From: Porodaedalea pini
Taxonomy: Eukaryota; Basidiomycota; Agaricomycetes; Hymenochaetales; Hymenochaetaceae
Length of the DNA: 56,647 nucleotides
NCBI GenBank assembly: GCA_002794775.1
Contig: NBAY01000141.1
Span: 1 to 56,647, forward strand
Direction: 5' to 3'
Shown in pieces: positions 35,363 through 48,555 of this stretch. The notes beneath the pieces were generated by a model, which saw only the letters and a program-made list of their open reading frames with translations, was not told the origin of the DNA and did not search any database. A program made the position numbers and the translations under genes. Position 1 is the first letter of the stretch, and each line of letters opens with the position of its first letter.

Positions 35363-35807
35363 ATGCATGAAATTAGCTGAGAAGAATTTTTCCTGGGGGC
35401 TGAGGAGCTTGCAGAAACAGAGGAGATTTGTGTATTTTAGGCATGCACTAATTCAGCACATCTGCCTCACAATACATCTCAAAATCAGTCTGTAAATTCA
35501 TAATAGACTAATACTAGAATTCTGGGCTGGTCTGGAGCACTGTACAGTGAAATCTGAGTGCAGGAAAAAATGAACAAGGGAAATAGGTTTGAAAACAGCA
35601 TTTTTGCTGTTTTTTTACTCAAATTTTGACTATTTCTTATCACTCTTATTGAAATATGAAAGATGAGATTAAAAAATTTATTCAGGAACTCAGATGATGC
35701 AAAAAGGTCAACTTTTGGTTGAGATATGAAAATGTTTGTGTTTTGAAGCTCTTGTGACATGAAAATCAGTGAAATCACATGTGACAACACTTCTGAAAAG
35801 GGCAGTA
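35363..35807 (-). repeat. Element B right terminal inverted repeat
   Basis: Inverted partner of 25465-25913. It ends GGGCAGTA. Confidence 0.85.
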
Positions 35808-36079
35808 ATGTCTAAATATGGCAGCTGTTACCAAATTTGGGATTTACTGAGCACGTGCATCTTCCTCCAGGGGGAACTTGATTTTTTGTTACATTGGTAT
35901 GTCATAGGGGGCAACTTGATTTTTTGTTATGTTAGTATGTCATACATGGCCACATGCTTCTCAGAATCTCACGAACAGGACCATTTTTGTTTATAACACA
36001 TGACTGAAGCCCAACAGGTAAAACACATCTTCTTGTCACTCCCTCCACTTTCTAGCCTGTGGTCCTCATCTCTGACACC
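35808..36079. repeat. Spacer with a 37-bp tandem duplication
   Basis: GGGGGAACTTGATTTTTTGT.. at about 35869-35906 is followed by a second copy at 35907-35944 ending TATGTCATA. The rest resembles the 5' flank of the gene family (upstream of copy 3). Confidence 0.65.
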
Positions 36080-37222
36080 ATGTCTTATCCTCCAGATCAT
36101 ATAGATACAGAAGTTGATAAGAAAAATGCTGAGCATTAACCATGAGTTGATCATACTCAGCCAAGCAAAATTATCCTGATTGTGATTGCAAGGCTGCCTA
36201 GCACAGGAATATATGTGGGACTACCATGGTGGGTTGTTTATACTATATATGTGCATGTACTGGTAATCTAATAACCTCACTCAGAAATTTTCCTGAAAGG
36301 TATGTTCTGGTCACCTCTTGAAAGTCAACAGCCACTAATATCATATTTTTGCTGCAGTTCCATGGTCTTGCATGTGTCACTGGTACCTGTTCAAGTAACA
36401 ATACTCCTGTCACTAATGACACATTCGTGAATTTGTCTCTTCTGTTTCTATTCTATTTCAAACCTATATCAGCCATTCAGAGTCCAGCAAGACTTTGGCT
36501 TCTGTGTAAGTGTATCTTATTAGACTTATGTACAGTCATATTCACCTAGTTAAAATAGACTTGCAAGGGGACATGAAGAAAAATGGATGACTTGGCAGGC
36601 AAGAAATAACTGCTTCTTCAACGCTACTGTCCCAAATATTATTCAAGAAGTTGATCCCTTGGTAGTGGGGCTCAAATACCCACACCTTGTTAAGGATAGG
36701 AAGGTGTGACCATTTACCATACCAGTATACTCAATTGAACTCTCTTTAGATTGTCAGGTCCCTGTCCCTTCGTGAAAGTCTTAAGGTGAGACTTCAATGG
36801 CATGACTACAATTTCAGTTTCTGTGTGCCTGCTAAATATCTTCTCAGATGAAAAAGTCTCTATTATATGCACAGATACCTAAGTACAAATCCTGGGTTAA
36901 TGCCTTGAAGGAAGACAAACTTGCAGTGGATGACCCTTTCAAATTCAAAGTGTGGTATCTTACTGTATTTTGAGATTGGGACTCCCATTTAAATGCCAAC
37001 ACGAGATCTGCAAATGAGTCCAGGAGGTGCAAGGGTGTTGATTGTATGATCAAGTTAGCGTTTGAACTATGCTCAGGAGCAAAGCACTTTTATTAGTAGG
37101 TTTATATGTCTTCATATTTCTGGATGTGCTGTATCAATGCAGTTGAAAGGTCTGAGGAAGAATTGGCTTTGCCTAAGTCTCCCTAGGGAGCCGAGGCCAA
37201 TGCCATCACAACAATGGCTTTA
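36080..37222 (+). pseudogene. Family copy 3, truncated at exon 9
   Basis: The ATG and exon 1 (MSYPPDHIDTEVDKKNAEH) are followed at once by a TAA. The remaining exons align with copy 1, including TFVNLSLL (exon 4), VKDRK (exon 6) and KGVDCMIKLAFELCSGAKH (exon 8). The intron sites are mostly kept. It ends in EANAITTMAL, at the D position of the suspected nuclease motif, where element C starts. Confidence 0.8.
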
Positions 37223-37470
37223 CGCTTCAGGCCACCCCTTCAAGGAGACCTAATAGGGCAATTCATATATGCAACTAATTGACCTAATAGGTATCATGAC
37301 TGGGAGTGCCCAAATCTGCTGGGTACTCCCAATTGGGCATGCCTAATCTGCTGGGCACGCCTAATCTGCTGGGCACTCCCAATTGGGTGTGCCCAAATGT
37401 GTCACTGTCACTGACTGTCTGGAGGACTTTTGGGCACACCCAATTTCATTTTTGCCATAAAATCTGGGAC
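37223..37470 (+). repeat. Element C left terminal repeat array
   Basis: Repeated AATCTGCTGGGCAC(T/G)CC and CAATTGGG(C/T)(A/G)TGCC units at 37307-37400, then the conserved TGTCACTGTCACTGACTG block. The inverted match is at 52060-52367. Confidence 0.75.
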
Positions 37471-37741
37471 CATTACAGGCTGTATTTTATTGTTTTTAGC
37501 CTTACAATTTAGCACTCTTGCTGTTGATTAGGTTGCAAGCTACTGGCTGCATGAATTGACCTTTGATCTGAGTTATAGTCATTTGCTGAAGTATTTACAA
37601 TCACCTTTTTTGCATCTCAGAAAGTGCTCCTTTGGCTTCAAGAATCAACATTTTACTCAATTCTTCACTAATTCATGTCTAATAAATTGCTAAATACATA
37701 GTTTAATTACTGCCAAATATCAATGAGACAGCAAGTGACAT

Positions 37742-38150
37742 GAGAAGATAAACAGCCTATTCTATGAAGATTAGGTGTTCAGACAGGCAATATTCTTCCA
37801 TAATTCTTCCTGAGTTCAAATCTGAAGCTAAAGACATAAAACTTGCTAAATAATGATTTATCTAAGCTATTATGATTTTTAGATGTTTCTCTTGGGTGCA
37901 GAATAAATACTTAAAAACAGTCAATGCTAAGTAAATTTGGCAGAGTTTTAGAGTTTCTGAAGCTAAGACAAACAAGATAGGAAATATACATTTCTATACA
38001 CAGTCACTGCTTAAAATTATAATAAATCATATAGATCGTCCTTCAGTAAGTTTTATGCCTTTAACTTCAGATTCAAACTAGGAAAGAATCAGTGAAGAAT
38101 ATTGCCTGTCTGAACACCTAAAATTTACAGAATAGGCTCTTTATTTTCTT
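37742..38150. repeat. Inverted-repeat (MITE-like) element
   Basis: 37742-37848 and 38046-38150 are reverse complements of each other (including AGGTGTTCAGACAGGCAATA), with ~200 bp between. No ORF. The AT-rich surroundings to 38550 hold nothing else I can name. Confidence 0.75.
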
Positions 38151-38551
38151 ACTTCACTCTTTAATAACCTGTTTAGGAACATTTTTAATAGTATAATAAT
38201 ATGCTTATACTTGGCTATCATAACATTAGCTATTTGTGTGTTTAGGTTGTGCTTGTCTTCATAAGAGTGTTACTGAGGTTGTATCACCCTACATTGGCTG
38301 CTTGGGTTGACTTGACTAAATGCATATGACATTTTATGATAAAATAGTTAATTATTATAGCACTAAATTAGCTCTGTAACAACATCTTCTAGTTATTAGC
38401 TGTGCTATTACAAAAGCATTAGCATGCCATTAAAAATGTTGCTAAAACATTGCCTAAGTTCATAATTATTGCTATTAGTCAAATTATGAATTTAGCTACT
38501 TTTCTGACAAGAATTGAGATATTAAAGCCAAAAGAGCACTCTGTGCTTTCC

Positions 38552-38885
38552 TACAGGTGGTTTCAAAAAGTGTTTGGCCCCTCTGCTTTTGAAATTGATT
38601 GACATGGCCTAAGCAGGAAGGTGATTTGTATGATCCAAACCTCCATTCTGTGCATTCTGACATCTGTCTCCTCATCCTTCAAGCAAAATCAGTCTAGAAA
38701 AAAATTATACAGGTATTAATTATATACATACACTCAAGATACATTATTTCCTGTCAAATAATGGGAGAATCATGTATATTCAATGACCAGTGTTTTCTCC
38801 CTCATGCTAATCACCTTCCTGCTTAGGCCATGTCAATCAGTTCCAAAAATGGGGAGGGGCTGAACACTTTTCAGAACCACCTGTA
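38552..38885. repeat. Short Tc1/mariner-type MITE (334 bp)
   Basis: TACAGGTGGTTTCAAAAAGTG at the left is mirrored by CACTTTTCAGAACCACCTGTA at the right, with TA at both edges. ~75-bp arms pair, including TTAGGCCATGTCAATCA. No coding capacity. Confidence 0.85.
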
Positions 38886-39209
38886 CTTTGAGCCAAAAGT
38901 TTTAAATATGATTATACTATATACAGTACAGTGTAGAGTGCAAAACTGAAGAGAACAAGAAAAAAAATAGATCTGAGGTCCAAAAAATAGCTAAGCTTGA
39001 TCTGTGCTCAAATATTAGATACAACATTTAATGTTCATAAATTTGACTGATGCTTTAGAGACAAGTGTGACAGTATAGAGACTGCATTCTCAAGTTTATA
39101 ACTAGAACTGTATATGATAATAATATTGTATATTCTTCTGAGACTAGGCATCACTGAGTGAGACAGAGAAGTTTGATTTAGTGAGCCTAGAAAACTAGTT
39201 TATGGCCAG

Positions 39210-39345
39210 TTGGGAGTACCCATTTGGGAGTGCCCAACTATTGGGAGTGCCCAATTGGGAGTGCCCAACTATTTGGGAGTGCCCAACTATTGGGAGTGCC
39301 CAACTATTGGGAGTGCCCAGGGAGTGCCCAATATTTGGAAATGCC
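39210..39345 (+). repeat. Element D left array of ~17-bp units
   Basis: About seven tandem or near-tandem TTGGGAGTGCCCAACTA units. Each is itself nearly palindromic (TTGGG..CCCAA). The inverted array is at 50715-50974. Confidence 0.85.
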
Positions 39346-40034
39346 CAGTTGGATCTCCTTTTTATTCCTGCCCAGGAATCTTTTTTTATTTTATTTTTGA
39401 AATAGAAATCATTATGTCATGAAAATTAGAATATGTCTAGAATAGAAGCCTTGGTAATTCTACAGAGAATTTCTCAATCTTTCATTCTAGACTCTTATGT
39501 CACTGCCTTGCTTTCACTGGTGGCAGGTGGTCTTGACTCATGCATCTCTTAAGAGGCCAACCCAATTGCTTATATCACAATGTCAAAGCAACTGTTTCAC
39601 AAGGCCTATTCCCAAGACCACCTGTGGAGGGCACCTGCACATACCACACAACTGGGTCTGACACATCGGTGGCTCTTTGCTGCATTTCACTATAAGCTGT
39701 GATAGCTCTGCCTCATCCATCTCAGGCATCACCTTGAGCTATACAAGCCAAATGGCTGGTACAAGGTAGAATAATAAAGTAGTTGCACACATAAAACCTG
39801 CTTTCATTTCATTTTGATGATGAGGTTGCTGCCCTGCTCCTCAATAGTGCTCTGTATCTTCTCAATTGCACACTCAAGATGCCCAGTTGCCATGTAGTGC
39901 AAACTCAAAATAAGTATAAAGTGAGACAATTACAACAAACACAGTGTACCTTGTCAGTAGCATGTGTACCCAGCATATAGAGAGGTGGCACAATGAGCCT
40001 TTGACAAGAGAGACACCTTGCCTTTCCTCTTATC

Positions 40035-42678
<2,644 letters not shown>

Positions 42679-43508
42679 TGTTCCGACAAGTATTGACGCG
42701 TACCGGACTCAGAATGGTTTGCCTGACGCGTACCGGACACAGGATGATTTGCCCGACATCACATCAGCAGATCGCTAGGAAGATCCCCCTGGCAATTTGG
42801 GATGTACCAGAAAGCTTATGTCATCAGAGTCAGTTGGGACGCATACCGGAGATCTGCCCGATGATGGGTGACAACTCACTGATTGGAGGATCTCAGTTCC
42901 GGTGGAGCTGCGATATGACCAGATGATGGACTGAGGCAAATGGGGAAGTTGACGCATGGACATGTTTTCTTTTGATTTTCTATATTTCTCTTATGTTCCG
43001 AGTGTTTTCTCTCTGACGCTCTATGTTTCACCCAGTATGCACATTATACTCACTTTGGAATAATTTTCCTGTAGATAGATCTCTTGCACCTTGTATTTAG
43101 GGACTTCCCTGTCATAGGTAGCAAGGGAGGAAATACTACCGCAGAGTTCCCCTCAGATAGGGCAGCTTCCATGCGTGCAGTTAGTCTCCGCAACAGTTAG
43201 TTTCATGGCAACCTCATCTTTGGTCTCATCTCTTGTCTCGCTCTCGCTCTAGTCTCTGTTATCACTATCATCTCGTACTGGAGTTGATATCTTGCTCATT
43301 CCAGCTCAGTACCAACACTTACATCGGGTCCAGAGCACCTTACAGTCTTGACACGTACCGACACGTACTGATGCATACCGACGCATACCGACGTGTACCG
43401 AGATTTTTCCTGTGCTCATACTGAGCTTATATTTACTTCATAACTCAATGGAAACATGTCCCCAAATGAACTACCGATCCTAAACAACCCATACACAGGA
43501 TCTACAGC
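42679..43508 (+). mobile_element. Solo LTR-B-like copy 3 (~830 bp)
   Basis: It ends CAGGATCTACA like the other LTR-B copies and shares the middle (CACATTATAC.., GTAGATAGATCTCTTG, CTACCGCAGAG). Tandem 10-bp units (TACCGACGCA and variants) lie at 43350-43402. The 5' end is diverged (GTTCCGACAAG) and no clear duplication is visible. It separates the XPB piece from the cyclin piece. Confidence 0.65.
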
Positions 43509-43682
43509 GCTTTGAAGGGCCAGCACTGTCAGCTAGTGGTTTAATCAGTCAATGAATATCTTCAAGTTTCAGCCAAAACTCACTCTGCTGACCACGCTTA
43601 CTTGCCATTGTTCACCTGCTGTTGTCTGTGACCGATTCTGACTCAGTGGTAGCTCATGTTTGAATGTTCTTCATTTAAAAGT

Positions 43683-44696
43683 CAGTTCACTGGCTTGCCC
43701 CTCACTCCTGTGCTGAGCTTCTTCTCCGTGAGCCCTGTCACCTTCCCTCGCACCACCCCGACGTAGCAGAGCGCTGACTGCAGGACGCTACATCTCGTGC
43801 ATGAACGGCGAGGTGAGTGCGATGCAACGTGTATGCGACGAAGTGCGCAAGTGTATTCAGTATCACTGGTGCCCCTCCTGATCCTGCTGTTGTGGTAGTG
43901 GGGGAATGTGAGACGACTGCAGTCGAGGTGGAGGACAATGTGGAAGAGGTGGAGGATGACGGAGGAAGGATCTCGGGGCAGTTGAAGGTATGGCTGATGA
44001 AGTGCATGCAGAGCTTGCTGGTGTCTTCGTGCCCGTAGTAAGTGTTGATTGCCAGTGGGTGTGCTGCCGGCGTGGGGTGGTGTTAGTGGTGTGCATGTGG
44101 GACTGCCAATGACTTTTTTTTGTCGAACATTTTTGGTGCAGTTGGAGGAAAAAAACGTGATAGAGAAAAAGACAGCAATCAATAGCTGCTCATCACTCAA
44201 GTATCAGAGATTGGGGGGAAAGAGGGGGGATGCTTACAAAACTCGAGGTAGTCGCTGCAGCAGCAGCAGACACAGAAGACGATTTTGCAGGTGGAGGGGG
44301 GCGTACGTTGCATGGTGCACGCGGCGGAAGGGTGAGTGGTTTGAGCTGGCACTCGATGATGATATCAAATGCTGATGCAGATGGGGGTGAGGATGGCACG
44401 GTGTGTGGATGATGGCCATATTCGCTGTGGCGGGCTCTCTGGCTCTGGGTGTTGACGAGCATCTGTGAGCGTCGAAGGACAGGTGGAGTCGATGCGTGAG
44501 AAGAGGTCACTGTGAATGTTTTGATCAGAACGAGATCCTTCTCGGACACAACAGTTGCATCACGTTTGCCGAAGTGCTCAATGAGAAGGGCGGATGGGAA
44601 AATGGCTGACGTCAATGTTGAAGAGTGTGGATTGTTGAGGGGGGCAGGAGGAAGAGGTGAGGAACACGTGCTGTGTGAACAGGGTGAGGGAAGTTG
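43683..44696 (-). pseudogene. PCL/PHO80-type cyclin fragment, left-arm copy
   Basis: Reverse strand: an upstream part with TEHFGKRDA and VSEKDLVLIKTFT (44510-44600), a Pro/Ser-rich middle, and the cyclin-box start SCTRCSVLQSALCYVGVVRG at 43735-43800, then KVTGLTEKKLSTGVRGKP to a stop at 43680. PCL-type cyclins partner Pho85-like kinases. The recognition rests on the SVLQ.ALCY.E..R pattern and on the extended copy at 48556-50070. Overlapping Ser/Pro-rich ORFs in other frames are shadows. Confidence 0.6.
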
Positions 44697-44950
44697 AACC
44701 ACACCAGTGTGGCAGAGATGGAGGGAAGAATGACCAGCAGAAAGGAGCACCCTGCTTCATCGGGAAGCCCTGCTTGTTGTTTCCACCAGAGAAGCGAAAG
44801 ACGTAGCCCTTGGACTCATCACCGAGCGAGTCACCGGGGATGCCTGGGACATCTTCTTGCCATGGAAGATGTGGTAATGACGCTCATTGTCGATGTCGAT
44901 CATCTTTTGCTGGCCCGTCGCCGGGTCGGCGATGTTGACACTTCATGGCC
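44697..44950 (-). pseudogene. Ribosomal protein eS6 fragment, left-arm copy
   Basis: Reverse strand: [20 protein letters not shown] and [11 protein letters not shown] (44870-44945), then after a shift [20 protein letters not shown] and QGFPMKQG (44755-44850). This is the conserved N-terminal half of small-subunit protein eS6. It breaks off after [12 protein letters not shown] and is joined directly to the cyclin fragment. Confidence 0.85.
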
Positions 44951-46869
44951 AGTGGTGTCTTGAGGAGCTCGTCATGTTCTGTCCCTTCAGGCAAGCAAAA
45001 AAAATGCTGAAAAGTAGTTATTAGTATATTTAGATGGGTTTCATGAATATTTTTTTGCTTACCTTGAGTGTGTGGCTAGTGGGACACCTGAGCTCGTCGT
45101 CGATGGTGAAGATGAAACGATACGAACAATGACGACGTGTTGGTTGTGTTGCCTGATTTGGCTGATCGACACATCTTAAACAAGCAATCAAAGCATTCCG
45201 AGTCTTTCAGACATCTCGAAAGACTTAGCTGTCTAGCTCAGAACATTTCTACAGACGCATTTAAAAATACAAAAAAATATGGGATAGTTTTATTATGTAT
45301 GTATCTCTAGCATAGCCAAGAGTTATGTGTCCAACGTGTTTTTTTATGGAGTCATAAATACAACAGTAATCTTGACATGCAGTACCAGGCCTCCAGAAGC
45401 ATACACAAAAGTACAATATACCCTGAAAGGTCTGACACATATTCTATCATGAAGTAAGTGATACATTGTGTATGTATGCAAGGTTTCAAGCCAATCAGAC
45501 AAGAACTGACTTCATGATAGATAAGGAGGTGGTTTCATGAGATCTTCTGAATCTGAGTGTTTGTATATCCTGTTCCCAATTTTTACTTTGAGGGCATATA
45601 AAATATTGAGCATATTAAGGAATATCATTTTTATGTCTCTGTAAATTTACAGGTATCCAGCCCCAGTGGTTGGAGCTGGGTGAATTGCAAAACATCGAAA
45701 ATCTTGGGTTTAAGAGGTTCAGAGAAAGTATATATTCATGTTTTTGGTTGGTTCAAAGTATGAGAAGCTCAACAAAATTAGTTATTTGTATTTAAGTATG
45801 TTCCAAGAAAAATATCCAGTCCTTAGTTTTGTGGGTGAGGGAAAAGTTCAGAATGGGGAGTGAAATGAGAGGTAATACAGTTCATGTTTTGTGAAACTCA
45901 ACGCAAATCCAAGAAACACAGAGCAGTTTTGCATGTATTTCCTCTCCCCCTTCAGAACTTTCCTCTAACTCCGAGATCTAGCACCTGATTACATTTATTG
46001 TAGTCATATAAAGTGCTAATATCTATTTTATAGAGTTCCTGAGGTTTGGAATAAAGCAACAACATGAATATATACTTTCTCTGAACTTCTTAAACCCATG
46101 ATTTTTGATGTTGTGCAATTCACCCAGCTCCAACCACTGAGGCTGGAAACTTGTAAATTTACAGAAACATAGAACTATCTATTATGGATATGCCCAATAT
46201 TTTATGTTCCATCAAAGTAAAAAATGGGAACAGGATATGCAAAACACTCAGATTCAGGAGATCTCATGAAGTCACCTCCTTCTCTATTATGAAGTCAATT
46301 CTTGTCTGATTGGCTTGAACCCTTGCATACATACATAGTGTAATACTTACTTCATGACAGAATAGGTGTCAGGCCTTTCAGAACATATTTTACTTTGGTG
46401 TATGCCTCTGGAGGCCTAGTGCTACATGTGAGGATTACTGTTGTATTTATGACACCATAAAAAAACGCGTTGGACACGTAGTTCTTGGCTATTCTAGAGA
46501 TAAATACATAATAAAACTATTCCATTTTTTTGTATTTTTAAACGCATCCGTAGAAATGTTTTGAGGCCAACAGCTGAGACCTTCAAGATATCCAAAGATC
46601 ACGGAATGCTTTGATTACTTGTTTGAGATGTGTTGATCGGCCAAATCAGGCAATACAACTGACGCATTGTCATTGTTCATGTCATTTTGTCTTCACCTTC
46701 AACAATGAGCTCAGGTGTCCCACCGGCCACACACTCAAGGTAAGCAAAAACAAATTCATGAAAACTATTTGAATACACTAAATATTACTTTTCAGCATTT
46801 TTTTTGCTTGCCTGAAGGGGCAGAACATGATGAGCTCTGCAAGACACCACCGGCCATGAAGTTTTGACA

Positions 46870-47222
46870 TCACTGACCCAGCGATGGGCCAGCAAAAGAC
46901 GATCGACATTGATGATGAGCATCGTTACCGCATCTTCCATGGCAAGAAGATGTCCCAGGCATCCCTGGTGACTCGCTCAGTGATGAGTTCAGAGGCTACG
47001 TCTTTCACTTCTCTGGCGGAAACGACAAGCAGGACTTCCCGATGAAGCAGGGTGTACTCATTCCCAACCATTCACCTTCTCCTTTCTGCTGGTCACTCTT
47101 GCTACCGTCTCTGCCGCACTGGCGAGAAAGTGCAAGCTGGTCCGTGGCTGCATCATCAGTCGCGACGTCGCCATTCTCTCCCTCGTCATTGTCAGGCAGG
47201 GAGGGACTGGTGACATCTACCA
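46870..47222 (+). pseudogene. Ribosomal protein eS6 fragment, right-arm copy
   Basis: Reads [20 protein letters not shown] and [11 protein letters not shown], shifts to [20 protein letters not shown] and [15 protein letters not shown], then shifts again to [20 protein letters not shown] and [12 protein letters not shown]. It covers more of eS6 than the left copy (to about residue 125 of ~235). It is cut in mid-exon and fused to a cyclin fragment at the ATCTACCAAAA junction. Confidence 0.88.
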
Positions 47223-47607
47223 AAATTGTCGAGCAGTTCAACTTCCCTCGCCCTGTTCACCTTGAATGCATTCCTCGCCCCTTCCTTCTGCCCCTGCCGA
47301 CACTCCACACGCTTCAACATCGACGTCAGCCGTTTTCCCATCCACCTTTCTCACCGAGCACTTCGGTGAATGCGATGCAACCATTGTGTCTGAGAAGGAT
47401 CTCGTTCCAATCAAAACATTCACACAAGGGGTTCTCCACCGTTCATGCACGAGATGCAGCATCCTGCAGTCGGCGCTCTGCTACATCGAAGTGGTGCGGT
47501 AGGAAGCGTCAGAGCTCATGGAGGAGAGGAGAGGCACAGGAGTCAAGGGTGAATACCTCTTAGGACACATCCAACCTTGTGGCCTTCCGATGGAACTGAT
47601 GTCAATG
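47223..47607 (+). pseudogene. PCL-type cyclin fragment, copy 2
   Basis: It starts with TTCAACTTCCCTCGCCCTGT, then [20 protein letters not shown] (one frame), [19 protein letters not shown] with a stop, and [14 protein letters not shown]. It is cut at about 47607 and joined to the DENN-type fragment. The middle Pro-rich part found in the left-arm copy is absent. Confidence 0.6.
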
Positions 47608-48555
47608 GACAGTCTGCCAGTTGCAATATTCCACACCTCATTCCACCCTACGAAGGGAAATGTCATCGACTGGGCATCGAAGGCCGATGACAACCTCAGC
47701 CTCGACGGCGTTGAGTTCAGCATGCTCCCAAGTGGACTTCAGCTCATAGAGCATGACCATGTATATCTCTCACATGGCGCCTGTAGTGGGCTCGCCGTCT
47801 TTTGACAACAACCAACGTGTGCTCAGGCGCATCGCGGGTTTAGGCTGGCATTGCTCGGTATCCTCCTCAAGACCGCCCCTCACCTGTGGCTGTGGCTACA
47901 TGTCACTGTGCTATGTGCTCTGGCAGATGGGATCTATGCAGAAGCGGATGCTTGGGAGCAGGAAGGTGATGAAGATTTGTTGGGGTTGGGTGCTGCGGGG
48001 GACTTGACAGAGGTGGACTTCACCCCTGCACGCATGTGGTTTGAGTCACACAGGGTGGATGAGAAGGCATCTGCAGACTTATGGTCTGGCTGGAGTGACG
48101 AGCTCGATGGCATATGTCTGTTTCTGTTTTTATTCTACTTGCTCTGACGCCCTGTGCAGAATTATGCGTCCAATCGTCGCTTTCGCTCTACAAATTTGTG
48201 CTCTCACACCGACGCATCCTGATCTTCACACTCCCACCAGTTGAAGTTGCAGGTGTGCTCACATGGATTGCATCAGACCTCTGTCGCGAGCACCATATGG
48301 CGTCCAGAGGCCATGCACTCGGGACGCCAATACAAGGGCTTTTTGGAGCACCAAGCAAGGACAAGCCATCTCCAGAAAGCCTGTCAGTACTCGGCATGGT
48401 GACACTAAGCAACTTGCAGTGCCTCGAACGTGAAAGCAAGATGGGACGTGGCTGGATCGCATGCATGACTGATGCAATCTTCATGGAGAAACCTCAGTAT
48501 TACAACCTGATCATTGACCTCATGACTTCAACACTGAGCAAGGCATCTACCAAAA
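47608..48555 (+). pseudogene. DENN-domain LCHN/Anr2-like protein fragment
   Basis: Pieces in order: HTSFHPTKGNVIDWASKADD, LDGVEFSMLPSGLQLIEHDH, a break, then DLTEVDFTPARMWFESHRVD, WSDELDG, RRILIFTLPPVEVAGVL, LSVLGMVTLSNLQCLERESK and GRGWIACMTDAIFMEKPQYY. This resembles the fungal LCHN/DENND11 (DUF2347)-type proteins, which are predicted Rab-related regulators. Frames change at introns and indels. It ends with DLMTSTLSKAST and is fused to cyclin at the same linker as eS6. Confidence 0.65.

Larger units (their letters stand above)
25465..35807. mobile_element. Element B: fold-back (MITE-like) transposon split by Gypsy-2
   Basis: The ends TACTGCCCTTTTCAG.AGT.TTGTCACA match element A, and TA borders both sides. 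The arms 25465-25913 and ~35363-35807 are near-perfect inverted repeats of ~445 bp. Without Gypsy-2 it is only ~1.1 kb and has no transposase. It is best read as a non-autonomous relative mobilised by element A-type transposase. Confidence 0.8.
44697..47222. repeat. Large palindrome, ~1.1-kb arms with eS6 fragments in both
   Basis: 44697-~45760 is inverted at ~46060-47222, with a ~300-bp spacer. The paired landmarks are the eS6 fragments, GGTGTCCCAC..GCCACACACTCAAGGTAAGC, and the stretches around AAACGCATC, TTCATGA.AGAT..T and CACCCAGCTCCAACCACTG. The 45180-46640 part is non-coding. Arms differ by scattered substitutions and short indels. Confidence 0.8.

Noticed and set aside
39210..39345. 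Regular short repeats that could look like a CRISPR array
   Set aside because: The units are near-palindromic and almost without spacers, occur inverted at the other end of the element, and the genome is eukaryotic.
43682..44760. Several long Ser/Pro/His-rich open frames on both strands
   Set aside because: They overlap the captured cyclin and eS6 fragments in other frames and show no conserved motif. They are shadows of GC-richer sequence.
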